The notes beneath the pieces were generated by a model. The model did no database searches and had not been told where the DNA came from. It worked only from the letters and a program-made list of their open reading frames with translations. Of a DNA stretch of 64,000 nucleotides, positions 11,975 through 23,187 are shown piece after piece. The stretch spans positions 129,249 to 193,248 of the forward strand of contig NMRB01000156.1 in the NCBI GenBank assembly GCA_002633025.1. Reading direction: 5' to 3'. Made by a program: the position numbers and the translations under genes. Within the stretch, counting starts at the first letter, position 1, and the number at the start of each line of letters is the position of its first letter. This stretch comes from Notospermus geniculatus (taxonomy: Eukaryota > Nemertea > Pilidiophora > Heteronemertea > Lineidae).

Positions 11975-12418
11975 ACCCTTACTACGTTCCCATCTCTCCT
12001 CACTCACTTCATTCTCCCTTATGAATATTCATGGCGAACTCGACCTTTTGACATCTGACCTCTATGACGTCATGGAGAACAACCAATCAACAACGGAAAT
12101 GAAACGATTTCGCAGGCCAAGCACCCGTTTTGACGGCTTCTTTTCACGATCTCAAGATGGAAAAGGAGGCTTGCGCAGAACGGGTGATATTTACCGCAGC
12201 CGTGTGTCGAACTGTTAGCATCTGACGATCAAGGAATATGTCCTCCTGCTGTTTTGTGAGTCAGGAAAAGCCACATGTGGATTGGTGGCTGATATTTTAA
12301 ACATTGTGATCAGATTATGTGAATCTCGAAAAAGAGCTATCTTATTTATTTATGTTTTATTCATCAGTAACTCAACAAACAACTATCCAGCAGTCTATTG
12401 TGGCCATTTTAAACTGCA

Positions 12419-12424
12419 AATAAA
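12419..12424 (+). promoter_or_regulatory. Candidate poly(A) signal of the myosin light chain gene
   Basis: AATAAA lies about 445 bases after the TAA stop at 11972-11974, inside AT-rich sequence. Earlier AATAAA hexamers were not noticed after the stop. The position fits a moderate 3' UTR. Confidence 0.4.
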
Positions 12425-14153
12425 GGAAAAAACGGTGATCATCTACTATTACGTATGTCGAAGCCTCCAAGTCGAACGCTTTCGAATAACACTATTTCCC
12501 GATTCTTTTTGGCCAAAGAGTGTTATGCATTCCAATCACACATAGCTGGGGCGTTTACCATCTTTCTACGAGTAGGGGGTCGTATGTTGTCTGTCTTTCT
12601 GAGGCAGTTCAACAAACTGGGTATTGTTACAGGGGTGAGAAATTTTGTTAGTCTTTAGTATCTCCACGTTCATAGAAAGGTTAAGCCGACAAGTACAAGT
12701 ACAAGTTTTATCTCCAATCCGAGTCAAGTCAACGTGTTACAAATTCAGTATTACCATTTACACAAAGTTGCGGTGATTCTAACAGAGCATGATGATGACC
12801 CCTGTGGTAATTCCCTCTCCCTCTACACTGTAAAGAACCCCCAGTATTCTTGCTTACAGCAAGCCCAGCCTGAGTGATCCCTCAATGTCTGGTTCTGTTG
12901 GCCAAGCAGGATCGTGGATAAACCCAGTGTTGTGTTTCTTGAGCCTACATCATGATTTCTAGTCCAGAAACGGTTAGTGGTAAAACCCGGAACGAAACGA
13001 AACGAAAAGAAATCATCGAAATGGGCATGATTTGCGTCAATTTATTTTCAATTTATTGTCTTATTGTTTGTAATACCGATATTTAAGTGGTTAACGTAGA
13101 ATCTGCTCCGACATTGACGCTTGCTTTATGCACCAACCGAATGAGTAAAGAAAACGCAGAACAAAAACTGGCGGTAGCTTGAGGAGCACCGAAGGGAATT
13201 TCGTACATGATGATTGTGATTGATTTTGAAATAATAATTCAATTTGATTTTGTGTGGTATGTCGAAAAAACGTCAATTTCAAGGCGGAAGCATACGTCTG
13301 CAACATAATGACACTTAATTAGGCCTACGTTAATTCCCTAATTCCTTGGGAGTCCCATTTCGATGATTTCATTTCGTTTCGTTTCATTTCGGCTTTTATC
13401 ACTAACCGTCCAGAAACATTTCTCAACATCCAATACGTGAATACACACCTTTAACTGTTTCATCAGGTGCTGAGTGTGCTAGTCATCTAGGAACGCCGCA
13501 GCCTCAGGAATCTGGACTATCTGTAGCTAGGTAAACGATCGTGTACCTGGAGTCGCTCCTTTTTAGGAAGCGAAGAAATTGTTGCGGCGGTGTAACAAGT
13601 GAAAACTATGACCTGTCTTGTGAATATGTCTGGTATATTATCTGCTTAGGTACTATAGGTATCTGCATCTGCATGCATGGCAGTGGAAGTTGGATTGTTT
13701 GTGGGGTTTCTAGAGAAACAGTAAAATGCTGTGCACAGGCTCTCGTAGTTCTTGTTCTTTTTTTGCATGTTTTTCTTGCCTTGCTGTAAAAACGGACACC
13801 GAGACAGCTCAGGGCGTTTCATCCTCCAACAGCAGGGGTTTTTACCTTGCTCCTCTTCATCCACTCAGGAGTGTATGAAGAGGAGCGAGACCAAAGCCCT
13901 GCTATGGGAAGATGAGGGCGTTTGGTTTAATTCCATCCGTCAGTAACCCCTAAAAGGGCCACAATATTGCCACTTTTTTCGACAGCCGGCGCCAGCGGCG
14001 GTGATTGCATCATCCTCCAATACCGTAGTTCCGCCTTTCGCCCCAGTGTTGGAGAATGTATGATTAGAATACAATGCATACGTGGATACCCTGGGAACGA
14101 GAGTTGCTCTACATGGGGCGAGGTTGTTAAGTGGCAGTTCAACAACAATAGAT
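12425..14153. other. Gene-poor interval downstream of the myosin gene
   Basis: No coding exon recognised. It holds the MITE at 12963-13412 and, at about 13780-14130, loosely inverted pieces such as CTCCTCTTCATCCACTCAGG / GTGTATGAAGAGGAGC that probably derive from another element. Confidence 0.4.
12963..13412. mobile_element. MITE with CCAGAAACGGTTAGTG termini
   Basis: Left arm includes ACGAAACGAAACGAAAAGAA and ATCATCGAAATGGG; the right arm is the complement (CCCATTTCGATGATTTCATT, ACTAACCGTC). About 310 bases lie between. Confidence 0.65.
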
Positions 14154-14527
14154 AGTTTAAGAAATCAAACGATAAACGTTAACTTTACGACAACGTTTTT
14201 TTTGTATGGAAAATGCAATACTCTAAACTCCCACTTGTCCCATTCCTGAACTCGGGGAAAAAATGACTAAATCCTAAGTTGAAGATAATGGAGTGGGGGT
14301 ATGGTCAGAAACAGTAATGTCCTGTCCACTTACTTGTCCCACCCCCGAGCCTGGCAATGAATGTGACAACGTGCGATATCTTCAACTTAGGATTTGGTCA
14401 TTTTTTCCGAGTTCAGGAATGGGACAGGTAAGTGGGAGTTTAGAGTATACAACCTGGTGAATTCGCTGTATGAAAAATAACGTTGTCGTAAAGTTAACGT
14501 TTATTGTTTGATTTCTTAAACTCCCTG
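14154..14527. mobile_element. MITE family G copy 2, interrupted by another MITE
   Basis: Arms AAGAAATCAAACGATAAACG and CGTTTATTGTTTGATTTCTT enclose a 229-bp palindrome at 14219-14447. Removing the inner element leaves a structure like 10510-10660. Confidence 0.75.
14219..14447. mobile_element. Nested MITE with TACTCTAAACTCCCACTTG ends
   Basis: Ends CTCTAAACTCCCACTTGTCC and its complement (GGGAGTTTAGAG), bounded by TA. The inner arms share ATCCTAAGTTGAAGAT / ATCTTCAACTTAGGAT. It is inserted in the loop of MITE family G. Confidence 0.78.
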
Positions 14528-14861
14528 TTGTCAATAGAGGTCTCTCTTAGCGGGAGCGCAGAAAGAATACAGAGCCCCTTTAACATTCTTCACTAAGATA
14601 ACCCAGCTCCATGTAGATGCAGCGGTATAGTTCGTGCTGAAGGAAAGAGGTTGGCATCATTCCTTGGTAAATTCATGCAGGTAGATCTCTTCTTGGAGCT
14701 AAAAATACAAGGAAACTATCGCAAGGTAAACATACCTAATGCTCAACACTCCATCCACACCACCAGGCCAATCCTGCCTCTATCGTGTTGGTACATGTAA
14801 TTGCCCTGAGATACGATGAGAACTTCACAGCGAACGTCAAGAAAAAATGGGCGTGGCTACA

Positions 14862-15253
14862 TGTGGGCCTACATTAAACTCCCTACGCAGTTGTATACCG
14901 CGCCCCCTTCGGTTTACCTGCTCTCCACTACTGCTTAACTTCGTAAAATTCGCCGCGTTCGGTCAACAGATGGCGCTGAGAGAGTCGACCAATGAGAGCA
15001 CCGAGCAACCGGTAACCAAGCTGGCCTGAGACACTTTTTCATTGGCCGAGCGGTTCGTAGCCATGGTTAGCACAAGAACATCCGTTGACAACGGGCCGAA
15101 GAGTTCTGAAAGCAGCGTGCTGATAGGCTGTAAAATTCGCGCCAGGCCCTGACGCCATCTGTTGACCAAACGCGGCGAATTTTACGAAGTTAAGCAGTCG
15201 TGGAGAGCGAGTAAACCGAAGGGGGCGCGACTCACAACTGCGTAGGGAGTTTA
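14862..15253. mobile_element. MITE with long arms (TAAACTCCCTACGCAGTTGT)
   Basis: Arms of about 110 bases, for example ACTTCGTAAAATTCGCCGCG and CGCGGCGAATTTTACGAAGT, run from ATGTGGGCCTACAT at left to AGGCCTACATGT at right. The loop is about 150 bases. Confidence 0.78.
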
Positions 15254-15346
15254 GGCCTACATGTACAAGTTGATATTTTGTGTTCTTGTGTTGGTGACGA
15301 ATAGCCCTAGTTGGTACAGTGGACTTCCATGTCTGAAAGACATTAA

Positions 15347-15548
15347 AGCGCCCCTATAGGCAGCTAGCTATTAGGCTGATATCAGTACATTCACTTCATC
15401 ACAGATGGCGCTAGCAACCAATAACCGACGGATTTTGGCTCAAATGTTGATGTTCAGTGTACCAATACATGGCAGAGATAGATTCTCATGCCAACCAATC
15501 GCTGTAATGAACACAGGTACCTATGAGGAGGCTGCCTGTAGGGTCCCT
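15347..15548. mobile_element. TTAA-flanked MITE family H copy 1
   Basis: Begins AGCGCCCCTATAGGCAGC after TTAA (15343-15346) and ends GCTGCCTGTAGGGTCCCT before TTAA (15549-15552). The interior includes ATCACAGATGGCGCTAGCAA, also found in copies at 37616-37815 and 37867-38121. Confidence 0.78.
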
Positions 15549-15616
15549 TTAACTTTGCTTCGCAAAGGAACCATCGCCTTTAGTGCTTTAGTTATTGTAG
15601 GTTGAACCAACCTCGT

Positions 15617-15976
15617 TCCCAGGGGTCGTTCGCTTTCTGACAATATGGCGGTCGCGTCACTGACCCCTGGCATCAGCTTTGGAGTTAACGCACGTGATTG
15701 GTTGACGGGAAACCGTCAAATATATCCAAGAATATACCCAAAGAAATTTTCAAAATATTTTGGATCAAACCAGAAGGTTATCTATATCCAGGTTTGATGA
15801 TTTTTTGTAAAAAGAATTTTAAAAAGCACTGGTTAGTATTTCAAATTGATTATTTTGACTCGTGCTGCCACCTATACTTAGTCCAAGATTCCTGGATTAG
15901 CAGCCGAAGCTGATTCCAGGGGTTAGTGAGCGAGTGGTCCGAGGTTGTCTGAGCGAACTATACCCCTGGGGACGAG
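15617..15976. mobile_element. Probable composite TE remnant
   Basis: CTCGTTCCCAGGGGTCGTTCG at left and TACCCCTGGGGACGAGG at right are inverted. Both flank a middle part with palindromic ATATATCCAAGAATATACC-like words. Boundaries are approximate. Confidence 0.45.
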
Positions 15977-16399
15977 GTTGAGGTTGAACGTGAACTTCAA
16001 ACCGACCCCTTTCATTGCTTATGCGCAGGGACTACGTTTCCTCCATGTATGTCCTCAAAGACCTCGAAAACCGTTTTCAACCCTGAACACCACTTTTCTT
16101 GCTAATTATCTGAGTTTTCCATTGACGCATCCTTCAAAATTGACACCGTCAATTGCAGATTTGGATCTTTGAAATACCAAACCAGGGCGACGATAAGCAC
16201 CGCATTCGGGAAGTACACCCTTAGTCAAAAGTAAATGCCTACCTAATTTTCCGGCATATTTCCATGAATATTTTCCATAGCCACGTTTTCTTTTCATACA
16301 GATAATCTTAGGCCATTAATTATTAAACAACTATGTTTTTGGCGAAAGTTTGAAATTTTGCCAAAATTTCATGTTTTTTTAAATACTCACTGTACACCC

Positions 16400-16480
16400 T
16401 TAGTCAAAAGTAAATTCCATGCAGTTTCAATCCAAACAAGTCTTGTTCGGATTGAAACTGGTATTTACTTTTGACTAATT
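16400..16480. repeat. Hairpin, arms about 36 bp
   Basis: TTAGTCAAAAGTAAATTCCA with CAGTTTCAATCCAAACAAG is followed by its near-perfect complement. A stub with the same outer 20 bases is at 16218-16237. Confidence 0.72.
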
Positions 16481-16781
16481 GTTCCTCCTCACAAGACAAG
16501 AATTGGCGGTGAATGTGTTAAAAACTGTAGACTGAGACAATTGAAATGGAATTACGGTGTTTCTTTTATCGATTGATGGTGATAATGGTTCCTTTCTTCG
16601 GTATACACAGTGATCGATCCGATACCGCGGTATTGATCTCCTGCCCGTTATAGGCAAGAAAGATGAGCAGCTCCTCACTTCAACCTGCACATGGACAGTT
16701 CACCACACTCACATCTGGGTAGAACTGGACATCGACAAAAGGGAAGCCTTGAGAATCATCTGAATGGATTGCATAATTTAA

Positions 16782-17323
16782 AGGAGCACGGTATTGGATC
16801 TCAAATGCGTTATTTGACTGCCGACGTAGAGGGAGCCACCTAGCGGTAGTAAGACAAACTATAAAAATGAATTACAAAATGTACATAGTAAATCCATCGG
16901 GTCAATTCGCCTACAACGTATAGCGTGTTCGGAATGCTTCCTCGGGGAAGCGGGAGAGCGTTCGGTAAGGTATTTGGAAGGCTGCCAAGGCTTCCTCGAG
17001 CCTGGCCGAAGTGAGTGACTCGCCGAATCGCTCACTTGGGGAAACTCCCGGCATGCATTTCGGTTTTCTTTCCAAGCCGACATGCTGATTGGCTGAACGT
17101 GGAATATTTCACGCCTGCAACCCACAGTAGTACCTTTCCCCGAGGAAGCGCAAATTTCGTTCGGAAATTCGCCTTCACTGGGCATGCTCACATTCTCCGA
17201 AGCTCGGGGAAGAAATTTCCTCGGGGAAGCTTTCCGAACACGGCCGTAGTTAGTCCCTGGCCTGGGTTGGAGAGTGGCGCGGTGGCGCTGGCTGTCGAGA
17301 AAAAGTTGCAATACCGTGGTCCT
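16782..17323. mobile_element. TTAA-flanked MITE family I, filled site in unit 1
   Basis: Ends AGGAGCACGGTATTG and CAATACCGTGGTCCT between TTAA at 16778-16781 and 17324-17327. Units 2 and 3 have one uninterrupted TTAA at the same place (26376-26379 and 34526-34529, in GCATAAGTTAACGAGG). A second palindromic element is nested at about 16918-17247. Confidence 0.9.
16918..17247. mobile_element. Nested palindromic element with GTGTTCGGAA ends
   Basis: Ends AGCGTGTTCGGAATGCTTCC and GGAAGCTTTCCGAACACGG, each next to TCGGGGAAG words that recur through the interior. It lies inside MITE family I. Confidence 0.65.
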
Positions 17324-17411
17324 TTAACGAGGACGTTTCTTTGCTGCTTCAACAGAAGGACCATACGCCAAGGATGATACCAACAATCTTATCCAGAATT
17401 GTAAACTAGTG

Positions 17412-17756
17412 ATGGTGTTTGTCTTTATATTTGTCTGTTCTAACCTAATTGAGAGGACAGTTGCACAGAAGGTGTCCTTCTTCAAGCTCCGGCGGCTAAA
17501 TGTAGCCATTCCTAAAAGACACGACGTGATCGCTGTGTCACCAATTCATTGCTGTACGATCTGTAATGAGGCGAGACAGTGCAGAACGACACGCTTTTAC
17601 GCTACAAAGAATCAATTAAACTGCCGTCGGACCAGTTTGGAGGATTGCCTTCTTGATGTTTCACCTAAAGAACCATCGGGTCGCATTTACACACGCTGTG
17701 AGCCAAGGCAGTCGGTAAAGGGACCAAAAAATTGGCCTACTTTAAAGCCGGTGTAA
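17412..17756 (+). CDS. Secreted PAN/apple-like protein, paralogue 1 (114 aa)
   Basis: Small predicted extracellular protein. A hydrophobic leader (MVFVFIFVCSNLIERTVAQ, likely signal peptide) precedes a cysteine-rich core: CCTICNEARQCRTTRFYATK then a Cys after NQLN, and later Cys residues in EDCLLD and YTRCEP. The Cys-x2-Cys-x6-Cys-x-x-x-x-F pattern with a distal Cys resembles a PAN/apple fold, which binds proteins or sugars. I chose the ATG at 17412 (an in-frame GTG precedes it). The TAA is at 17754. Paralogues at 26470 and 34622 are nearly identical. A possible acceptor (TTCAACAG, 17347-17354) lies 57 bases upstream, so a 5' UTR exon may exist. No partner is known; the repeated neighbour is the 298-residue gene. 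PAN assignment is by pattern only. Confidence 0.6.
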   Translation: MVFVFIFVCSNLIERTVAQKVSFFKLRRLNVAIPKRHDVIAVSPIHCCTICNEARQCRTTRFYATKNQLNCRRTSLEDCLLDVSPKEPSGRIYTRCEPRQSVKGPKNWPTLKPV

Positions 17757-17811
17757 CATCTGTCACGTTTCTCTGTGTGTGAATGTTCCCCCTCACTCTA
17801 CTGCCCTATAA

Positions 17812-18134
17812 AGCCCTATTTACACAAGCCGATTTTGTCGTACTATTGTGTCGGCCGACAGAGACGTACGACAAAAACGCACTGTGTAGGCCTACACTAG
17901 ACTTCCGAAACGATTTTTTTGTCGGTGCGACATCGTGTGCAGAAGTCGGGTGTTCTATTTTCACCCGACATCGGCTGCTTCTCCCCATGGTTGTCTACCT
18001 AATGACACACGAGGTCCTAAGGGACGCATGAATAAACCGTCCCGTGTAAACAGATTAGCCGATCCCGACAAATCGGTACGACAAATCTGATATGACTCTG
18101 TCGTACGAGAAAATCGGCTCGTGTACATAGGGCT
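17812..18134. mobile_element. TTAA-type MITE family J, filled site in unit 1
   Basis: Begins AGCCCTATTTACACAAGCCG and ends TCGTGTACATAGGGCT before TTAA (18135-18138); the left target is degraded (ATAA). Inner words GTCGTACGAGAAAATCGG and complements recur. Unit 2 has an uninterrupted CCCTATTGAACAGTCA at about 26855-26870. Confidence 0.75.
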
Positions 18135-19112
18135 TTAAGCAGTCATGGTCTATTTGCTGTCTATTGTCACTACGTTTCCAATACAAAGCAGGAACACTGA
18201 AAAATGGGAAACACTGGCTGATGTTACACCGGGTTCACACTGACTCGTTGGTGACATCTACATGTATATAGCGAAGGACAACCGACTACGACCCATAGAA
18301 GCTGTGTTCTTGGATCGCACTACAACGGACGGGCCTATCACAAGCCAGCCGGTAGGCTTCTGACCTTCTCCGTTCCTCCGTGAACTCATAACCGACGAAG
18401 CAACAGCCTACGACGGTGACCGTAGTCGTCGGACTGCATGGTGTCCTGACGGAATATGGTCGCGTCGTAATCTGTCGCATCGCTAGCTCAGCAACTCGTG
18501 TTCAACGGATATTAGGCTAGGCCCAATAGGTTAACTTGAATATGCCATTCTGATCAAAAGTGAATGAGAAAAATCGCCAAGGTTGATCAACAGAAACAAT
18601 AGCGAGGTTTAGCACCTTTCCGACTCCGACTCCGGCTTCAACTACATGTACCAGAATGAATATTGCAGTCCGCTGTACACATCCTTGATAAAAACGATTT
18701 GATAGACGTTTGCAAATCGTAAAATGCCGTAACTTTGTGGCAGAATAATTTTGACTCGTAATCGGAAGTGCACATAAATAGCAAATATTATAGTCGTGTT
18801 TCAAGTCGTAACGACTAGGATTACGACTTCAATATTCATTATTTATCCGCACTTCCGATTTAGGCTATAAGGCCAAATTTTTCTGCCTTCAGTTTATGGT
18901 GTTTGACGAATTGAAAACGTCTATCCAATCGTTTTTTACTGCAATTCATTCTCATAGTTGAAGTCGGAGTCGGAGTCGGAAAGGTGCTAAACTTCGCTAA
19001 TAAGACCGACCTTGAAGTCCCAGTTGCACCTACTTTTTTTCAACTTTCGAAGGTTGCTGATCAAGATGCTTTTTGTTTCATTGAAAAATTACAACTGGTA
19101 AAAAGTTAATTA

Positions 19113-20127
19113 ATACTAGCACGATACCCGCGGTGAGCACAGAGGGGGTGGATGTGCTCAGAGGATGGTGACAGTTTTGTAGGGATCTGCATTGGGCAAT
19201 ATGTTTGGAGGGGGCTACCTTCTTGGGCAATAATCTGGGCGTATGGGAAGTAGATGGTAGTACAGTAGTTTGTTGTGGTGGACGAAAGATTTCCACTTCA
19301 AAATCATCCTTAATGCAGTTCGTAAGGGGAGGTTTTAGCTGTGTGTCCATGAACCACACACAATACATGGCTAGAGTGTCCAATTTTTGCTCTCAAATGC
19401 TGGGAAATGGCGTAGGCCTAAAGGCACTCTTATTTTCTAAAATTTCCCCTGGCCGGGGGAGCCCCCGGACCCCCGCCGATATTTCGGCGCTCGCTGCTAA
19501 AAACAACTGCTAGGCCTAGGCCTACGGTCCGCTATTTTATGGCGTTCCCCCTGCAGGACGTTCCTACGGTCCTAGTCACTTGGAAGAGGTGGTATTCGAG
19601 GAATCATGACATTCTGGCCAGTGAATTCAGTTGCACGGCGTGTGACATAATGACGTCATATAAACCCAGGTTTCCGCGGAGACTTCGTCACTGTTTAGAG
19701 TGCTGGGGAAACCCCCGCCCATGACGTCACGGGATACCCAGTTCCCATGGTATCGCCAATCAGCGTCGTCCGAATCATCATCCTCTACGTCACAAATCGG
19801 CCCGTCATCGACACGTATGACGTCAGTCATTCAGTGATGACGTCGTCATGTCCCAACGGTCTACGCTGAATGACTGACGTCATACGTGTCGTTGTGACGC
19901 TGATTGGCGATACCATGGGAACTGGGCATTCCGTGACGTCATGGGCGAGGTTTCCCCAGCACTCGAAGATTGTTTCCCCATAAAAGCACCTTTTCCAAAA
20001 ATGTTTTTTGTCGGCAGAGGGAGGTTTCAGCTGTGGGTCCATGGTTGACATCCTGGTGAAGTTTGATGAGCACAGGTACAGAGGTTGTTGACATTCGCGC
20101 GGAAGTCTATTCTTTTAATAGTATAGA
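19113..20127. mobile_element. About 1-kb insertion present in one of two duplicate segments
   Basis: Begins near ACTAGCACGATACCCGCGG and ends near TTCTTTTAATAGTATA. The sister sequence at 21747-21762 reads straight through as TTAATTAATATTTAACGG. It contains a large palindrome (19699-19973). Class not recognised; deletion in the sister copy is the alternative. Confidence 0.6.
19699..19973. repeat. Long palindrome with several TGACGTCA sites
   Basis: Arms of about 120 bases (GTGCTGGGGAAACCCCCGCC to GACGTCAGTCATTCAG and complement). At least four copies of the CRE-like octamer TGACGTCA lie in the arms. Confidence 0.75.
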
Positions 20128-21469
20128 TTTAACGGATTTGGTCATAGGAGAATGTTGGGCTTAATTTGATGACGTCATTGCAGGAGTATGTACAAAATGA
20201 ACATGCATTTTAGAGCTGTGATGGACTTACGCAACTATTCATGTGAAAGAATGAAGTCAGAAATTTTTCTATTAGTAAATATGTAAATAAAAATGAGCTT
20301 TATCTCCACATTGATTTCTATTAGTAAATATGTAAATAAAAATGAACTTTATCTCCACATTAGATTTCATTATCCCTGCAATGACATCACGCAAAAATTA
20401 ACTGAGGCATTTTCCCACACATATTCCGTGATATCTTCCAAAACTACTCAATCATCCGAATTTGAAAGCCAAGTGTAGTAGGTCTTTTGTACTCAATACA
20501 CTTCAGTAATAACCTGCGTAGTCAATTTTGAGATACAACTTGATTCACATAATTAATGCTGATTACCCACCACAGAGAGGTCTGTCATCCACAAGTTTGC
20601 GATGTTGATTACCATGCAGAAACGTTGGTCGGTGCAGTTTAGGTCGCAGTTCGCCATCTTCGGTGACAACTGCCTTGACTTGCTTGGTGGCAATAATAGC
20701 AGTAAGTTACGTTGATTATACTTAACGCTTTTATTTCCAACCAGGCAATGCATCGTCCCAATGAACACGATGAAAAATAACAAGTTGACAGTTGTTTATA
20801 TTTGTCAGGATCCTGAGAACATCAGGGGTTCTTAGCGCTCGCTCCCTTCGTCACCGCACACGTTCTCCGCCAGATCCTACCAATGTTCTCAGGAGTTTGT
20901 GTGCGGTGACGAAGGGAGCGAGGGATAGGCCCTACCAACACATGCTGGTGTTCCCGGTGTAACAGTAAAGAATGTCCCCCTGTAAAAAGTGTCCGCTTCT
21001 ATTGTTCAATAACGGATTAAGGTGCATGGCTATAGAAACCAATCACCAGGGATTAGAATGTAACAATAGGATGTTTTGTTCCTGGGACAGTTTTCCTGGA
21101 GACATTCTTTCCTTTCACACCTGGAATGTTAATGTCGGTGTTCCTAATCGCTAAGCTCCTCCGCTATGGAAGGCACTTGAAAACTGATTGTGACGCGTCT
21201 GTGCGTGTCCCCTACTGTCAATATCCAGCTTATACCCTCAGTCACCTATAGGGGAACACTGGTAAACGGACAACAGCTACAAATGCTACACCCCGCCAGT
21301 ATATCTTTCAAGGTGAGTGAAGGCCTCCAAAAGTGAAGGCCTCACTGAGGGGCTCGTCCCTACTTTGCTTTCCCCTAATACCAGGTAGCCAATCGTACGC
21401 CTTCCCGTAAAAGGGGCTGGCCTAAAGGGCATGAGCAGAGGCAGAGCACTCTCATGAAAAAAACCTATT

Positions 21470-23043
21470 ATTCATTATTTATCCGCACTTCCGATTTAGG
21501 CTATAAGGCCAAATTTTTCTGCCTTCAATTTATGGTGTTTGACGAATTGAAAACGTCTATCCAATCGATTTTTTACTGCAATTCATTCTCATAGTTGAAG
21601 TCGGAGTCGGAGTCGGAAAGGTGCTAAACTTCGCTAATAAGACCGACCTTGAAGTCCCAGTTGCACCTACTTTTTTTCAACTTTCGAAGGTTGCTGATCA
21701 AGATGCTTTTTGTTTCATTGAAAAATTGCAACTGGTTAAAAGTTAATTAATATTTAACGGATTTGGTCATAGGAGAATGTTGGGCTTAATTTGATGACGT
21801 CATTGCAGGAGTATGTACAAAATGAACATGCATTTTAGAGCTGTGATGGACTTACGCAACTATTCATGTGAAAGAATGAAGTCAGAAATTTTTCTATTAG
21901 TAAATATGTAAATAAAAATGCGCTTTATCTCCACATTGATTTCTATTAGTAAATATGTAAATAAAAATGAACTTTATCTGCACATTAGATTTCATTATCC
22001 CTGCAATGACATCACGCATAAATTAGCATTTTCGACCCTGGCCAGTTCCTTACTGTACGGAAAATAGCACTGCAGAGGCATTTTCACACACATATTCCGC
22101 GATACCTCCCAATAAACTACTCAATCATCCGAATTTGAAAGCCAAGTATGTCTTTAGTACTCAATACACTTCAGCAATAATCTGTGTAGTCAATTTTGAG
22201 ATTTGCAGTTGGTTCGCATCATTATGTTGACCACCCACCACAGAGGTTATGTCATCCATGAGTTTGCGATGTCGATTACCATACAGAAACGTTGGTCGGT
22301 GCATTTTAGGTCGCAGTTCGCCATCTTCGGTGACAACTGCCTTGACTTGCTTGGTGGCAATAATAGCAGTAAGTTACGTTGATTATACTTAACGCTTTTA
22401 TTTCCTACCAGGCAATGCATCGTCCCAATGAACACGATGAAAAATAACAAGTTGACAGTTGTTTATATTTGTCAGGATCCTGAGAACATCAGGGGTTCTT
22501 AGCGCTCGCTCCCTTCGTCACCGCACACGTTCTCCGCCAGACCCTACCAATGTTCTCAGGGGTTTGTGTGCGGTGACGAAGGGAGCGAGGGATAGGCCCT
22601 ACCAACACATGCTGGTGTTCCCGGTGTAACAGTAAAGAATGTCCCCCTGTAAAAAGTGTCCGCTTCTATTGTTCAATAACGGATTAAGGTGCATGGCTAT
22701 AGAAACCAATCACCAGAGATTAGAATGTAACAATAGGATGTTTTGTTCCTGGGACAGTTTTTCCTGGAGACATTCTTTCCTTTCACATCTGGAATGTTAA
22801 TGTCGGTGTTCCTAATCGCTAAGCTCCTCCGCTATGGAAGGCACTTGAAAACTGATTGTGACGCGTCTGTGCGTGTCCCCTACTGTCAATATCCAGCTAA
22901 TACCCTCAGTCACCTATAGGGGAACACTGGCAAACGGACAACAGCTACAAACGCTACACCCCGCCAGTATATCTTTCAAGGTGAGTGAAGGCCTCCAAAA
23001 GTGAAGGCCTCACTGAGGGGCTCGTCCCTACTTTGCTTTCCCC
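21470..23043. repeat. Local tandem duplication, right copy (directly upstream of the 298-residue gene)
   Basis: Near-identical to the left copy without the 1-kb internal block. Its last part (22615-23043) is the 5' flank and 5' exon of the gene at 23188. The left copy's equivalent (20945-21372) no longer has a gene behind it. Confidence 0.8.
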
Positions 23044-23133
23044 TTCAGAGTTTGTCGGAGTCGAACGAGGCTAGTGTCGGCGTAAGTCCCATGGTGTAAC
23101 CAGTGTCTGGCCTATATCAGCGTTCCTTTTCAG
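22981..23133 (+). other. Predicted 5' intron of the 298-residue gene, copy 1
   Basis: Strong donor CAAG/GTGAGT at 22981 and acceptor TTTTCAG ending at 23133. The same pair is conserved in copy 2 (31002-31163). This makes a short intron between a 5' exon and the coding exon. Confidence 0.6.
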
Positions 23134-23187
23134 AAGACGAGGAAATTTTCGTATGCGATACATCAAGTTATAATATTTTCGCCTCCG

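Larger units (their letters stand above)
18829..21469. repeat. Local tandem duplication, left copy
   Basis: The segment starting TATTCATTATTTATCCGCAC at about 18830 recurs at about 21469. The parts 18829-19112 and 20128-21372 match 21469-21754 and 21755-23043. The left copy carries about 1 kb (19113-20127) missing from the right copy. Confidence 0.8.

Noticed and set aside
16859-17377. Frames of 120-150 codons on both strands
   Set aside because: Lie in the nested palindromic element 16918-17247, which opens frames on both strands.
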